64,000 bases of DNA, from contig NC_044006.1 in assembly GCF_900496995.4 (NCBI RefSeq), positions 31,991,120 through 32,055,119 of the forward strand. The letters are read 5' to 3'. Both the position numbers and the translations under genes were made by a program. Source of the stretch: Aquila chrysaetos chrysaetos (Eukaryota > Chordata > Aves > Accipitriformes > Accipitridae). Below are positions 1-12,400 of the stretch, one piece after another (positions within the stretch are counted from its first letter, which is position 1; each line of letters opens with the position of its first letter). The notes beneath the pieces are model-generated. The model saw only the letters and a list, made by a program, of their open reading frames with translations. It was not told the origin of the DNA and searched no databases.

Positions 1-1156
1 CAGAAGCTATTTCTGTGCATTGTATTTGTGACCACTGAATAATTTTGAATGTTGATCACAGACTAAATTAATTTAGGTCCCTAAAAATCTGCCTCGTCAC
101 AGCCTTCTCATTTTCATGCTACCACCTAGCGAGTGTCACCCTCTTCCCGATTTTTCTGGGCTTTGCCTCTTTCGAGAGCTAACAGCTGCGTCACTCTCCA
201 AACAGGATGTTGCATGCATCTGTGCTGCTCTTCCAGCCCTGGCAAGCTAAATACATGGTATTCCCAATAATGCCTGGCATACAATTTTGCTTTGTGGCTA
301 TTAGTAGCTGCTCGTGTAGGATTCTAATATGAGATTTCCACAACAGATGCATTATTTTGACTATTATTTGGTTTATCTGTCTTCCTGACTTCTGTTGGCT
401 TGGCAACCTTTTGGAGGAAAGGGGAAAAGTTCAAATGTCGCTGTTTACTCCTTTTCCTGTAGCAAACAAGTGCCATTGCAGTGATAGAAGCCATCAGGTG
501 GAGGCATCCAAACATTGTCCAAGGAAGATGGACTGGCAGTTCTTCACAAGCCCAAATCTAATTTGCAGAAATTTAGAGGGACTCGGACAATTTTGAGTTG
601 AATACACAGTATTTCTCACTGCGAGGGCTTCACCCAGCATGCAAGGCTTCTGGTGTGATGGATTGAACGGTTCAAGAGAAGCACTTAACATGGTGGGATC
701 TTTAGGTTTTTAGGGACTCCTTGCCTACTCCATACTAGCCAGTTCTGCATGAGAATGCTTTCTTCTTTGGCTTTTGTAGGGTTGCTGAACACAGTGTTAA
801 ACCGAGATAACTACTACTACAGTACTATCATGGTTCTTTCTGAAGTTAAACCACTGCCAAGTGGAAACACTCAACAATTTGTGATATGACCTCAGGGAAG
901 AAGGTGAAGCTTTTTGCAAGTCCTTTGCTTTGATTTTATTTATGTCCTGGTCTCTGAGCACTTAATTTGGTGTGACGATGCATTTTCAAATCTTTATCAC
1001 AGGAGGGAGAGAAAGAGTGTCGAGATCGTTATGCAATACTATTATTCCAGGGTTTGAGGTTTTCAAGAAGTGGCACCTAGGTATTGTGTGAAGATTTGCA
1101 GCGAAGCTGCATGAGTGGGTAATTCGCTGTTACACAGTATTTTCTCTTCTTTGTAG
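1..1156 (+). other. MTURN: MTURN last intron (3' part)
   Basis: This non-coding stretch runs up to a good splice acceptor: a pyrimidine-rich tract at about 1141-1153 followed by TAG at 1154-1156, directly before the recognisable MTURN terminal exon. No open frame in it resembles a known protein. The short frames at 191-691 on both strands are unrelated to each other and to maturin. The 5' end of the intron and the earlier MTURN exons lie outside the window. Confidence 0.85.
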
Positions 1157-1267
1157 TTACTTGGGCTTCCAGATGTTGATGATGATGCATTTGAAGAATA
1201 TAACGCAGACGCGGAAGAAGAGGAGCCAGAAGCCGATCACCAACAGATGGGTGTCAGTCAGCAGTGA
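1157..1267 (+). CDS. MTURN: Maturin, C-terminal coding exon (partial gene)
   Basis: This is the last coding exon of maturin, a small vertebrate protein known for promoting neural progenitor differentiation and for a role in megakaryocyte differentiation. The exon opens in phase 0 right after the acceptor and gives 36 codons plus TGA (1265-1267). It begins LLGLPDVDDDAFEEY, continues into a run of glutamates and ends in QMGVSQQ, which I recognise as the conserved maturin C terminus. The tail is strongly acidic. Compared with the human protein as I remember it, a few positions differ conservatively (for example Val for Ala after LPD, and Gln-Gln for Pro-Gln near the end). The exon is short because most of the roughly 130-residue protein is encoded upstream of the window. 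No frameshift or premature stop is seen, so the gene looks intact here. The exon is too short to appear as a long ORF; identity rests on the protein match and the splice acceptor. Confidence 0.95.
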   Translation, partial: LLGLPDVDDDAFEEYNADAEEEEPEADHQQMGVSQQ

Positions 1268-1408
1268 TTTTCTGAGAAGCTAAAAAAATTTGGAAGCCTT
1301 TGGTACCAGGTGGGGTCAGGTGGTCCCACGTTAGCCTGTTCGAATTCATACATCACATGGGGATATCTGGCTCCCAGGATAAAAGTTTTACAAAATGGTT
1401 TAAAAAAG

Positions 1409-1426
1409 AAAAAAAAAAAAAAAAAA
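1409..1426 (+). repeat. Poly(A) tract, 18 A
   Basis: A homopolymer of 18 A lies about 140 bases after the MTURN stop codon, preceded by a shorter A run broken by one G. It lies in transcribed sequence, so oligo-dT priming in cDNA work could start here and mimic a short 3' end. No AATAAA precedes it at the right distance, and I see no retrocopy upstream. Confidence 0.9.
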
Positions 1427-3073
1427 TCTGTGATAAGCTTTGCTAAGAAGTGACCTGAATTTTGCTCCTGCTTCAGTGGGTTTTCTATGGAGTTGTCTTG
1501 GTAGCATTCTGCCATTATCAGTCTAGAAGTAGTTTTGTCACTGACTTGTCTCTTTGATTTATGTTCGGGAGTGGTGTTCACTGACATGAATGTAGAGTAC
1601 TGAGAATGTAGGAAGCGTGTGGTGAGAGTGCCGAGTCCTTGTCGGTGACATTTCTGAGGAAACCAGCGCAAAGAGCAAACGCGACTTGCGCTTTTCTTTT
1701 TAGTTCAACAGCTATGGTTTTTGACAAAGTACCAAATTTGGAGAGATTTCTCCTGAAAAACACTAGTTTAATATGGTTGGTACTGCAGAAGTGCACGTGA
1801 AGGCTTAACAAAATTAATGGGAAGCGGGAAGTCCAGGGGAGTATTGGTGTCAGACGTATTAGTGTTGTTTTACTGACACCCAAGTTTACAAGTGCTGGAT
1901 TAATAACTGAGAGTAATTAGTATCAGCAGTACACATTATAACCAACCCTGGTTCTCCAACACCATTTGATCCAAAGCCAAATGCTGCTTTCATACAAATC
2001 AATTAAAAAATAGCCATTGCCTATCTCACTTCTGCATGAAAACCAACTTTAAGCTTTGCTGTTTTTAATACACTGCTAAATTATTACTCAAACCTCACAG
2101 CATTGTGAATTGAAGTGCAACTTAACTTTGAAGCCATAGGGGTATAAACCAGCACCTGGCTCTTAAAATTATGCTGGATATGTTCCTCTCCCTGGGCCTT
2201 TGAGCTAGTCTGGACAGTTACACCTCGCTGGAGGGGAGCTAAAATACTACTACTTTGGCTGATACAAAAACTAGTGAGGTTTTACTTAGCTGGGGACTTG
2301 CTCCCCGGAGGGATTTGGTGGGGTCTTGGTATAAAGGAGAAGAAGACCCGTCGTATTTTATACCAATTTTGCATGGATTTAAGTGACTCGGATGAGTGCC
2401 AGACTGTGAAGATGCAGGGTCTCTTTATTTACTTGCCTTTTGTACTGAAAATATAAGAAGCAAAGGGGATTCTGTTGTAATACAGCTGTTTTCCATAATT
2501 GAGCAAAATGTTTCTAAATTTACTCCTTTTTTCCAATTTTTTAAAAATCGTGAAATGAAGGTCACATGCTTCAAAAGCCCTTTTATACAGAATTAGCTTT
2601 ATAAAAACAAAAAGTGAGTGACAACTCACTCTTGGACAACTCCTAGAAACAACTCGCACCATTTTGAAAACCCTATTGTTAGCGATGTCTCCTTTTCAAT
2701 AGATTTTTTAAAGGCTTTTTTTTTCAAGGTTACTTAAGAGAGCAAGTTTGCTTGGTGGTTTACATTTCTGATGATGGCTTGAGAAGTGCATAGCACTTGA
2801 TTTTTCCAATCTGGGGCAAAGACCTTCCATAACCAGGACGGTGTGTCATACCTGAAGTATGCACAGAAGTGTCTGCAACACTGTAAAAGTTGGAGTTTAA
2901 GAATATGAAAAAAAGTGGAAGAGAAACAGAGCTTAATGCAACTGTGTACATTCTTTCGGCATGCAGGCATAAACATGGTAGTCGCAGCACATTTTCTATG
3001 GACTAGTGACGTGAGAACCGTGGCAGTTCATTGTATAACACTGTACAGCAGCAATAGGCTTTTTGCTTACTAA

Positions 3074-3079
3074 AATAAA
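3074..3079 (+). terminator. Candidate proximal poly(A) signal of MTURN
   Basis: A canonical AATAAA hexamer on the coding strand 1.8 kb after the MTURN stop, followed by a short GT-rich stretch (about 3088-3098). It could give a shorter MTURN mRNA. The hexamer is common by chance, so use is uncertain. Confidence 0.3.
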
Positions 3080-3365
3080 ATGTAAGACCAGTGGTTTCCA
3101 TCCCTGCTTTAAGTCCCTAAGTTTTTCTTTCCTCTCCAGCTAAAACAGATGCCATAACCTTAAGTAGAGCCTTGCTTTGGGAGAACCTTTCTCTTCATAG
3201 CATCCAATCTTTTGGTTGCGGCTCATACAAGTAGATCTTTTGGGGCTGACTTTCCTTTGCTGTAATGTAATGCAAGACATAATTTGCAGTAGCGCAAGCT
3301 GAAGGCAAAGTCCTGCCGTTCAGGTTTGCTAGCTGCTTGCACCCATTTTGCTTAGGTGCAGGTGG

Positions 3366-3412
3366 CCGGCAGCGACACGCACGTGCACGCACCCACACGC
3401 ACACCTACACGA
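3366..3412. repeat. Alternating purine-pyrimidine (CA/CG) tract in the MTURN 3' UTR
   Basis: This roughly 45-bp stretch is mostly alternating pyrimidine and purine (repeated CACG and CACACG units, imperfect). It stands out from AT-rich flanks by its CpG content. Alternating CG/CA is the classic Z-DNA-prone composition. Whether it adopts that form is not shown by the sequence. Confidence 0.55.
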
Positions 3413-4223
3413 GCCCCCGCACGGCTGCGTCGTGAGCTGGGCTGCGGGGTCGGTCTGACTGGGAAATAACCCTCTGCCTTTTTACAGACAGGCAGTTTTC
3501 CAGCTGGATCAGTCTGACCGTCTGGTTCAGCGCGTCGCTGCACAAGATGAGTGCCGGCACAACAGAGGGGAGGGCGCAGGGGTGGACGTGGGTGGTAGCT
3601 GAGGACCTGCAGTTGAAGGTGCCTGGCACAGTCTTAGGGGCCTGTGGCCACGGTGGGGATGCAATCTGAATTGGCTGAAGTGCTGTGAAGGATTGACTCT
3701 GCAAGGCTCAGTGGAGAATTGGGCTCTGGGTGGCAGCGGCATAGGCAGGAATTCATGAAATGAGGAAAGGCTGTGAGATCCAATACTTGTAATTGCATAC
3801 AGGAGGTTGCAATATGTACTGTGCTCTGCTACCTTTCTCTGCATATTGATTGAATTGTTAATGAGCGGTTGAGCATTAATATGGTTGCAAGTAAACATAA
3901 CGCTGTAAATTATGTAGATATATTATTTTCTGTATTCACTAACTCACTTTTTTTTGGAATGCCATATGCCATTTGGGTGACTTCCACAGCAGACTGCAAG
4001 TGCTGGACAGCCGGGGAGCCCTTCTGCAGTGCTCACCCCTGCAAAATTCCCACTGAAGCCAGCGAGATTTTGTTCAAATGGGACGTGCAGGACTGGGTGC
4101 TCCAGGGGATGTGTGAGGCTTGGTCCTGCAGAAAGCTGAGCGTTCTTGTCCCCTCTCACTTTGCTGGGAGCCGAATGTGTTGAGCCCTGCTGCCGAACTG
4201 AAGCATGACCAGGCAGCACTGAG

Positions 4224-4229
4224 AATAAA
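4224..4229 (+). terminator. Candidate distal poly(A) signal of MTURN
   Basis: AATAAA, with A-rich sequence 10-20 bases later and a GT-rich element containing TGTGT and TGTGAATG at about 4262-4282. This is the best-formed cleavage and polyadenylation arrangement between the MTURN stop and the old SINE at 4.5 kb. Confidence 0.45.
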
Positions 4230-4504
4230 CTGGAATTTTATACATAGAAAATTTAATTTACATGTGTATTAAATGTGAATGAGCATTAATATAGAATGTA
4301 TTTTATCAAAAAATATTGATTGCTTACTTTGACCAAATACATTTCTGTATTACCGTGTTACTTGTTCCATACTTACCAAACGATGCAAGAGATGTGGAAC
4401 TGGTTTAGTTGTATTACAAAGTGTTTTTATATTTTATTAGTATTTTATTTTTCCCTCACTCCCACCACATATTGAGGTTAGTAGCCATTTGATAATTAAC
4501 CAGG

Positions 4505-4845
4505 GGTGGCATGACCCAGTGGCTAGGCTGCCAGACTGAAACACAAGATTTACGAACACATGCATAAATGCTGGCAAGCCTGGGGACTCGGTGAGAAGAT
4601 GTGGGTTCAGAGCTCTGCCATTGCCTTGCCCTGAGCTTTGGGTGCATCTCGGTGGCTGGGAATTCGAGGGAGGCCTCCAGTAATGCATCCAGGCCTCCAT
4701 GAAATTCAGTGGGAGCCGGGTACCCCCTTTGAAAGTCTCACCTTAAGCCTTTTGTAAAAGGGACCATTAGTATTATTTGCCCACCAGTGTATACAGTGCT
4801 TTTAGATCTGTGGGTGAAAAGAGGTATGCATTATCATTGCCTATC
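4505..4845 (+). mobile_element. Ancient tRNA-type SINE fragment (MIR/CORE-SINE-like)
   Basis: The order of features matches an old tRNA-derived SINE. Near 4506-4535 there is a diverged head of the 'tggcat-acccagtggctaggctgcc' kind (A-box region). At about 4599-4622 comes a GTGGGTTCAGAGCTCTGCC block (B-box and following). At about 4790-4840 comes a tail typed by CAGTGCTTTTAGATCTGTGG and then GGTATGCATTATCATTG. The match is from memory of the consensus and the copy is badly diverged, with insertions around 4530-4595. It contributes no gene. It gives a rough outer limit for the unique part of the MTURN 3' UTR. Confidence 0.5.
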
Positions 4846-6006
4846 CTCAAAGCAAACCATTAGTGAAAGGACACAGAAAAGTCTCCCTTTTCCCTCGCCC
4901 TTCTCTCATAGGCATTTCATGCTCTAGCTAAATATAAATAAACCAGAGCAGAGCCTCTTGCAGAACTGGCACTTCTGAATATGAGTTGCATGAATGCAAT
5001 GAGCAGAGTGCTGCTTGGGGGATGAGAAATAGATGGGATGCCAGAGGGAAGAGCAGACTTCAGAAATGTAACAACTTGTTTGGGTAGCAGGGGCAAGAGT
5101 GAGAAGGGTCCCTTTCAGAGAGATGCTGAGATGTCTGAGACAGCCCAAACCATCCTGCCAAGTATCTGCTTATTGAACCTATGCAGTTTATAAAAAACCT
5201 GCTCTGGACATTACTGGGGTCTTGAGCTTGGTTGTGTTTTTCTGTTAGTGTCCTGCCTGATGAATGCATTGAGATGGTTGAGAGAGGGAGGAATGGAGAA
5301 AAGGCAAACTAAAAAGCTGCCTTCTCCTCTCTTCCCCAACATTATTATTTATGATATTGTGTGAGTAGGTAGGAGCAGCAGTCAGGGAGCAGGAAGCTGC
5401 TTTATTAGGTGCGCAGTAACATCTCTTAAAAGGACTTGCTCATGAGAGAAAAAAATTGGCAGAATGTTCCCTCACAGAAACGTGGGGAAAGCACACCCCT
5501 GAGCATGATGACCTGAACCCTGCCAGACTTCAGCTCTACCTCCTGCCCTGCTCTGGACTGTTTTCCAGGCAGTTTCCCTCTGTGCATAGTGCTGTGCCTT
5601 TGAAAGTTGCATGCTTGTAAGAATGCCCCTTTTGATAGGAATAGCCAGAGTTAGTTTTCCTGCATCAGTGACCTGCACACTAACTGCTGCGTCTTGGCAC
5701 CGTGTCCCATGTAAGGTGTGCTGTGTGAAATGGTGTCTGGGAGCAACAGGGGGGAGTTTCTGCTACAGCATTGCTTAGTAGGTAACTGCCCTTTCCCCTT
5801 CTACAAGGTGGGACATGAGACTGTGACAGTAAAAGTGATTGCAGTAATATTATGGACGTTGCTTTGGAAAGCTGCCATACAGGGCAGATTCCGAGCCTCT
5901 TTCAGCATGTTTCCTGACCTTCCACTGGGACCCCGGGCTGAAGTCCATGACTATTTTACTCATAGTCAGCTTTAGCTGTTGCAGGAGGCGAGGTTACCAC
6001 TTCATC

Positions 6007-6085
6007 CATCCTTACCTTGTGTCCACTTTACCCTGTGTCCATCCTTACCCCGTGTCCATCCTTCCCTCGTGTCCATCCTTACCAC
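6007..6085. repeat. 17-bp minisatellite, about 4.7 copies
   Basis: A tandem array of a unit close to CATCCTTACCCTGTGTC. Units start at 6007, 6024, 6040, 6057 and 6074. The second unit has lost one base and the last is partial. Units differ from each other at one to three positions. It produces the repeated Pro/Leu/Val-His motifs of the overlapping frames here, which are therefore repeat artefacts rather than genes. Confidence 0.9.
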
Positions 6086-9078
6086 TTCGTTCTTCTCAGA
6101 AATTCTCACTCCCAGAAGAGGGGAAGCAGAGGAAGGGGGAGAGAAGCACCTCTTACCTCCCACAGCTTGCAGCCAGGTGCATCAATGAGAGCTGCAGTTC
6201 AGCACAGCGTGTTACCGAGCTGTGTGGTCCTTTCTGCACAGGCAGCACCTTCTCACAGGGGGATGAGGTGGCACGGCAGATGTGTTATCCCTTGAGGACC
6301 CATGAGTGGTCTATGCTGGACAGGGGTTATGCAGAAGAGAGCAGTCATTTTAGGTGCCAAACCCCAGATCTTTTCACATGGAGTGATGCCTAGCTATATA
6401 ATCCAGTCTCTGAAAATGATGACCCATTGAGGCTTTCCAAGCTGTGCATCCAGAAAATGAGACCTCTCCGGCTGCCAGTCGCTGGGGAGCCTGGCCCAGC
6501 CTGCAGATCTCTTTCTCAGCGCTGGCAGGTTTCGGTCTGGCCACAGCACATGGGAAATTGGGAAGGATCCCTTCAGGGGCTCTAGCTGGATGCCCCTTTC
6601 CGTAAATCGCTGAGCAGAGGGAAATGCTTTGTTTTATCTGTTTAATTCTGGCAGGATCTCCCCTGCTCCCCGGCAGCCTGTCTCTGCAGCCAGCTGCAGC
6701 TGGGAAACCTTCACGTGACAGCCAGGCAGAAGTGGCTCAGGGCACTGGCTCCTAGACCCTGTAACAGGCTGAGCTTGAGGTGATCCCTGCAGTCACCACG
6801 GAGCTGAAGGCTCAGGGACGTCACTTCTAAGGCAGATACTAAAATAAAGAGATTCCTTAAATTTGTTCCTTACCTCTAACAGGAAAGACTCTTGAGGGCA
6901 GACCCTGTCACCTCGGGTTTTTATCGGACTTCTTCTGAGACTTACTTAGTTGCCTTGTTGGTATCTGATGTCTGTGGCAGGTGTACGAAGGAAACCACTT
7001 ACCCACAATCACCTGTTCAGTGAGCCAAATTATCATTTATATGCACTACGTTTGACTTTTTTCTCATTGTTGATTTTTTTTTTTTTTGACAGATAGTCCC
7101 TAAAGGCGCATCTGCATTATTGCAAACCCAAGTTTCTACACAGCCACGTAGCACTGCACTGTCAGTATGAGCTTGGTCAGAAACAAATATACAGATTAAC
7201 AAAAAGGGCGTTCATTTGTCTGCAGAAAAAAACTTCTTTGAACTAGTTACTGCTGACTACAGTAAAGCTCACTGATTTAATGTAAAATACATTGAACTTT
7301 GAAATTCCCTTTCTGTACCGACATGCTGTTGCTCATGTAGGCAAAGATCAGTGGTAACACTGCATGTAAAGGATGTCTGCTTTCATCTTCGGGGGTGGTG
7401 GTGGAAACGTCAGCTCTGGATTTCAGTCAATGCAATTTTTTTTTGTTGTCAAGTTTTCCTTTACTAATGCAGGGACCAGTCAGACCTCAACACGTCAAGC
7501 AGAAATTATGTTGTGCCATGCCATGCAAAGGCTGTCTCTGCTGTGCTTTCCACCATTTTTCTGGCTGGAAGATCTGTCTTTGGGACTCCAAAGCTGTGAA
7601 ATGGGTCACCAAAAGATGTTGCCCTTTTGTTCAATGCTTTAAAAGGTGTAAGCCTTCAGTGGAGCCCTGCCTTTCTTCTGATCCTCCTTCCTCTCTGACC
7701 ACCGAGACATCAAATCTAGCAGTGTCATTACACCATAAGCTTGCCATTAAATAGCTTACCAAACTCTGATGACTGATGGAGTCTTTTCTCTGTGAGCAAA
7801 ATTAACTAAATGGGGATTTTGAGGGGCTAAATTGTACCTACAAAGCATGCGGCAAAGAGAATGAGAGGCTTGCATTTCCTGGGGACTGTCGGTGCATGGT
7901 GAGTTAAACAGTGTTTGCAGCTGTAAGGAGGAGAAAATTATTTCATCTGAGCTTTGGACACTGCAGAGTAAGCCCTGCCTTGCAGGACAGGACCCAGAAC
8001 TACCAGGTGGTTTGGTTCAGTGCAGTCTGAGGCAGTGGATTTGCTGTCAGAAGATGGGAATTGTTGGTTGTATTTGTGGATGAGCCAGTATTTCAGACCT
8101 CCCAGGTCCTCTTCTGTTTCGCACAGATTAGGGAGACATCCATTCTAATTAAGAGACATGTAACAATGCTGAAATGCAAATTGGTGATTCTGTTCAACTC
8201 ATTGTCTCTTTTCTTTAAACACTGCACTTTTAATTGCCACTTTGACATCTTCTCACCCTGATTTGAAGGAATGCTGTCAGTCATTACCTTTTGTCATGAG
8301 CTTCTGTCTGTGGGTTGAAGAACATCTTCCAGCCCATGGAAGAGCAAGTACTTAGCACTTGTCTTGTGTTTTTTGCACTCCCCAGGGCACGAGCGCTGAG
8401 TAGAAACGTGCCAATTACGTGCCCTGTGGTATGTCCAGAGCCCTCAGCGTTGTCTATAAAGCTGTTCCTGTAGCTGGTGGAGTGCCTGCCAGGACTGACT
8501 CCCTCATGTTGGTGCATGGTCCCAGCAGCACAAGCCCCACAGACTCTTGAGAGGGACCTTTGGATATGGTGGAAGCCACTGTGACACAAGCTCTGGCTAC
8601 ATATACAGCCACTCTTGTGGAAGAGGTGACAGTCCCAGCATGTGTTCAGCTAATTGGAGGCTGCTGCCTGCTTGGGTCTGCTGGATGGACTTCTTCCTGC
8701 ATCAGAAGGTCGAGTGAACTTGAACAGTTTAGATAGCAGCTCTTTGCAAATATGGACCTCAGCCTAGGGACAACAAGCTTCCCTGCTGTGATGGGGAGCT
8801 CACGCACAAGGTGGTGGCTGCAGCTGGGGGCACTCTGCCATGCAAGTAGTTTTGCCCCAGCCCGGGTCTGTCCACACTCCGGCTCTCCAGGTATACATCA
8901 TGCCTTCCCCAAGTCAAGAAATCAGGATATTCCTGGGCTCTGACAGGTTTTGGCTTTGTATCAAGGAGAACAGATCCATTAGAGGTGTGCAGTTTGTGTT
9001 GCCTCTGTAGGCTCCTGCCTAATGCTTTGTGTCCTACCACAGCTGTCCTCAAGCAGAGTCAGCTGGGACATGCAGATA

Positions 9079-9091
9079 CCCCCCCCCCCCC
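9079..9091. repeat. C13 homopolymer
   Basis: Thirteen consecutive C in otherwise unremarkable intergenic sequence. Likely length-variable and error-prone in sequencing. Confidence 0.9.
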
Positions 9092-9304
9092 TTCAGCAGC
9101 TTCATGTGCTGTTTAAAGGAGCACATCAGATTTTATGCTTTCTTTCTACAAGTCTTCGTGTTCCTTCTTCTCTGTGACAAGGTTCTTGCTTCCACCACTT
9201 GTTTAGTGAGTAATGAAATGCCATAAAAAAGCATGTTTAACTTTATTTCCAATGCCTAGGTGTATGCATCCATGCTTTTCACCGAGTAGTGCTGTAGTTG
9301 TGAC

Positions 9305-9420
9305 ACCAAGGCAAGGTTTTAATATCTTTTATTAGACAAACTGATACAGAGGAGGGTGAAAGCCACAAGCTCTCAAGCTCCCAAGTGCTTCTCCATGCTG
9401 AAATAAAAGCAGCGATTATA
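9305..9420 (+). mobile_element. Probable ancient sauropsid interspersed repeat fragment
   Basis: The stretch containing TCTTTTATTAGACAAACTGA, then GGTGAAAGCCACAAGCTCTC, then a GCTTCTCCATGCTG-like end resembles an old repeat widespread in reptile and bird genomes. I know it by its 'ttttattggaccaact ... gacaagctttcgagc' order. I cannot name the family with confidence. There is no coding capacity and the edges are approximate. Confidence 0.35.
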
Positions 9421-12400
9421 TGGGGCAGTCTGATAGCAGGTAGTATCTTTCCACAGCAACCTTACCTTGCCTGTACACTTTTCTTAAGGTATTGCTGCTG
9501 TAATGGTGCGATGGAAGAGGCAGCGTTGGAGCCAGGTTTTTATTTACAGCCTCTAATAGTGCTAAAGGGCCCAGAAGTGGGTGTCAGCTATGTTATACCC
9601 ACCACAGGGCTCCTTAGGAGTGTGTGAAGGGCTGTAGCATGCCGTGAGCTTTGAAGCCCTTATGCTTTTGGGTTTGTAGCAGTCCCCTAGAGGTCAGCAG
9701 AGCCTAAATTTTAAAGCAACTCTAGCCGATGGCAGTATTACAGGCATGATAAAAGCAAGTTTGCTGCTGGCCTGCAAGACCCTGCTTTTGCTGTCTTGCA
9801 ACTTCAGCTGTTGCTGGAGAAGGACTCGGGCCGGGAAAAAAGGAATCAGCGCATGGGATGAAAAGTCCTGCTTTGGAGATGCATGGGCTGAGAGCTTGCC
9901 ATGGAGAAAGACCACAGAGAGGAGGGGGAAGAAGCAGCTTGAAGATGGGTGCCGGCATTGTCAAAGCTGCATAGGGCAGTGGGAGCTGGTGTCTACACTT
10001 CTTGGCTCAGTGGTACTCATCCCTCCTGGGACCGCGGCTGGACTGCACTGTATCAGGAGCAACGGCCCCTCAGAGTAAGCTCCACTGCAGCCGCACTTTG
10101 TGTGCGTGCATCTGCACTCCAGTGTTGCAGCGGTGTGGCTGCTGGTCACACTGGTCTGCTCTCAGCCTTGAGCTGCGTCCCCAGTGCTGCGCTGGCCTCA
10201 GCCACGCTTCAGCTGCTGACCAGACGTCACCTCTCTGCATGCCCAGGTCCTTGCAATCCCAACCTACCTTCCACAGGCACTCATCACACCTATCATCCCT
10301 GCCCAGGACTGGAGGTGGAGCTGCGTTTTCCCTGGACCTTCTCAGCTTCTGGGGCTGGAGTGGCCATGTAAGGGAGCCAAGCTGTGCCACATCCAGATGA
10401 CTTGAGGCTGACAAGCCAGTCGCAGACAGCCACTCCATGTCCAGTCAGCTTTCCACAGTACCAGGAGAGGGACAGAGTTTTGGCACAAGGCACTGGCACA
10501 GCCATAGGCTAAAGGGTGCTGAGGAGACGGCGAGTGGTGAGTCCTGCCCTGCATGTGCTAGCAATCCAGGGGCCAGACCCCAGACCAAGACCCTAACTCC
10601 TGCTGCCAGCCCCTGGAAACGCTCAGCCTTGCAGCAAGCAGCCCCCGGCAGGGAGACCTGAAACCCCGTGCTGCATTTGCCTGCAGGGCACTGTCAGTGT
10701 GTGCATTACATTTCTCAGTAATGAGAAAATGAGTTAGCTTGAGTGGATGTGAGCCTGCATTTGCCCTACATACTGCTTGCCCTCTCCCCAGCTACAGCTG
10801 CAGGCTAAATAACTGGGAGTGCAGTTGGCAAAATATGCCTCTTTCTGCCCATTTTTTCTCCTGGTCAGCGTGCCCAGGACTGTGGCTGCCCTTTTCCCTA
10901 TTGTTTAGCTGGCCACCCTCCAAGCATGGCTCTCCATTTTCCTCTGCATCCTTAAGGACCATATGCTCAGCTCCAGCAAAGCATTTGATGAGGACTGAGA
11001 TTTGCAGGCTTCGTTCAGGAGGACATGTTGTACTGGAAATGCAGCGATTCATACAGAAAATCAGTGCCAGTTTTTATCCCATCATGCTGTCCCTTTTGGT
11101 TAATAAAAGTTAGGAAATTTTTATATTGGCTCTTCCTGAAGATTTTTTTATTATTATTTTCTATTACTCCTTGTTTGCTGTATTTCTTTTTGTTTCTGCA
11201 AAACCTTTATCAGCAAAAGTTTTGAACTGCCTGTGAGTCATGTAGCAGCAATGGGGAGTGGCAGCCCGGAGCTGTGGGAGCCGAGCATGTGATATTGTGC
11301 CCCACTTACATCTCATGACAAAGGCTGGGTCACCCAGCTGTCAGTGGACATCCTGGCTGCAGTGCCAGGGTGGTCAACCACGATGTCGGTCATGTCTCTC
11401 CTCCATGTGCCACTGGCTACAGAAAGTGTATACCTTAACATTGATGAAACCAGCTCTGGTTTTGAGCCTTCTTGAGCCTTCTGAAATCACTGTAGCAGAC
11501 TGCAATGAAATTATTTATGCAAAGCCTAAATTACAAAGCACAGACCTGTGGACCCTTTCTCACCTCCACAAAATGTCTGAGCTTGAAGGCAAGACAGTTT
11601 TATGGATGCAACAAGCCGTGAGCTGAAGATGTAAACTGGGATAATGGAATGCTTGCTGAGGCCTCTCAAACTGTGCAGCAGGACTTCCTTCCCCCTAGTC
11701 CCAGCGCATGGGTGCATGTTTTTCCAGCTCTGCGGGATAGCAAGAGGCACCTTTCTGGGAACTACAACAGCAAGGCTCTTGCTAAATTCCTTTAGGCTTT
11801 GTCAATGTGCAGTTTCTTTGTTGCATCATCCAAAAAAGGGAGGGAGGGGACTATCTCGAGAGCCGGTAATGCAATCACTAACTGGGCTTCATCAGTGCTC
11901 CCTGAACCCTCCCAAGCACACATGAGCAGTTAATTAGATAACTGGCCCCATGCAGCATCCCTTGTAAAAGATGGGTTGCAGCTCAGCAGCAGATCAGCAA
12001 AGGCACGTACCACCAGTGCTGGGAACCTGCTTTCATGCATCAGCACACAAAAGAGCTCAAGAGGGAAACTAGGGATAGGCTTACCATCTCTGGGGTCTTC
12101 AGAAACATGTAAGAAGTGATGGAGATAGCATCTCAAAACTGGTGTGGGGGGTGTTTTTGGAGGAAAAAAAAAGCCATCTTTGTTTCTGTGGAAACCAAGC
12201 AATGAACAGCAGCTTGTTACCTCTCTTGCTTCACAGGGGGGATGCTGGCACAGTCAGCCCTGGAGGAACAGTGGCATGGACCTCGGGCCAGCAGATTGCA
12301 GCTCAAGGCAAAGGGAAAGAGCCAAGGAGGAGATGTCTGGGAGGTCACAGACCCCACCTCAAAGTGGACTGTGGTTCAGGAGCTGGCGACCTACCTGAGG

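Larger units (their letters stand above)
1268..4250 (+). other. MTURN: MTURN 3' untranslated region (probable extent)
   Basis: The sequence after the MTURN stop is non-coding and continuous in character to about 4.25 kb, becoming AT-rich from about 3.85 kb. The end is inferred from a canonical AATAAA at 4224-4229 followed within 20-40 bases by a GT-rich stretch (about 4260-4280), the usual arrangement at a cleavage site. An earlier AATAAA at 3074-3079 may give a shorter form, and AT-rich sequence continues to about 4450, so a longer form is also possible. It contains an A18 run (1409-1426) and an alternating CA/CG tract near 3370-3412. Frames inside it (for example 1258-1671 and 3527-3898 on the - strand) show no recognisable protein. 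Confidence 0.5.
4846..9300. other. Intergenic, no gene seen
   Basis: Mixed-composition sequence downstream of MTURN. Open frames are short (up to 148 codons at 5947-6393), lie in low-complexity or tandem-repeat sequence, and resemble no protein I know. AATAAA hexamers at 4937-4942 and 6843-6848 have no clear transcript context. Apart from the minisatellite at 6007-6085, a T-rich run near 7074-7088 and a C13 run at 9079-9091, I recognise nothing. Confidence 0.6.
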
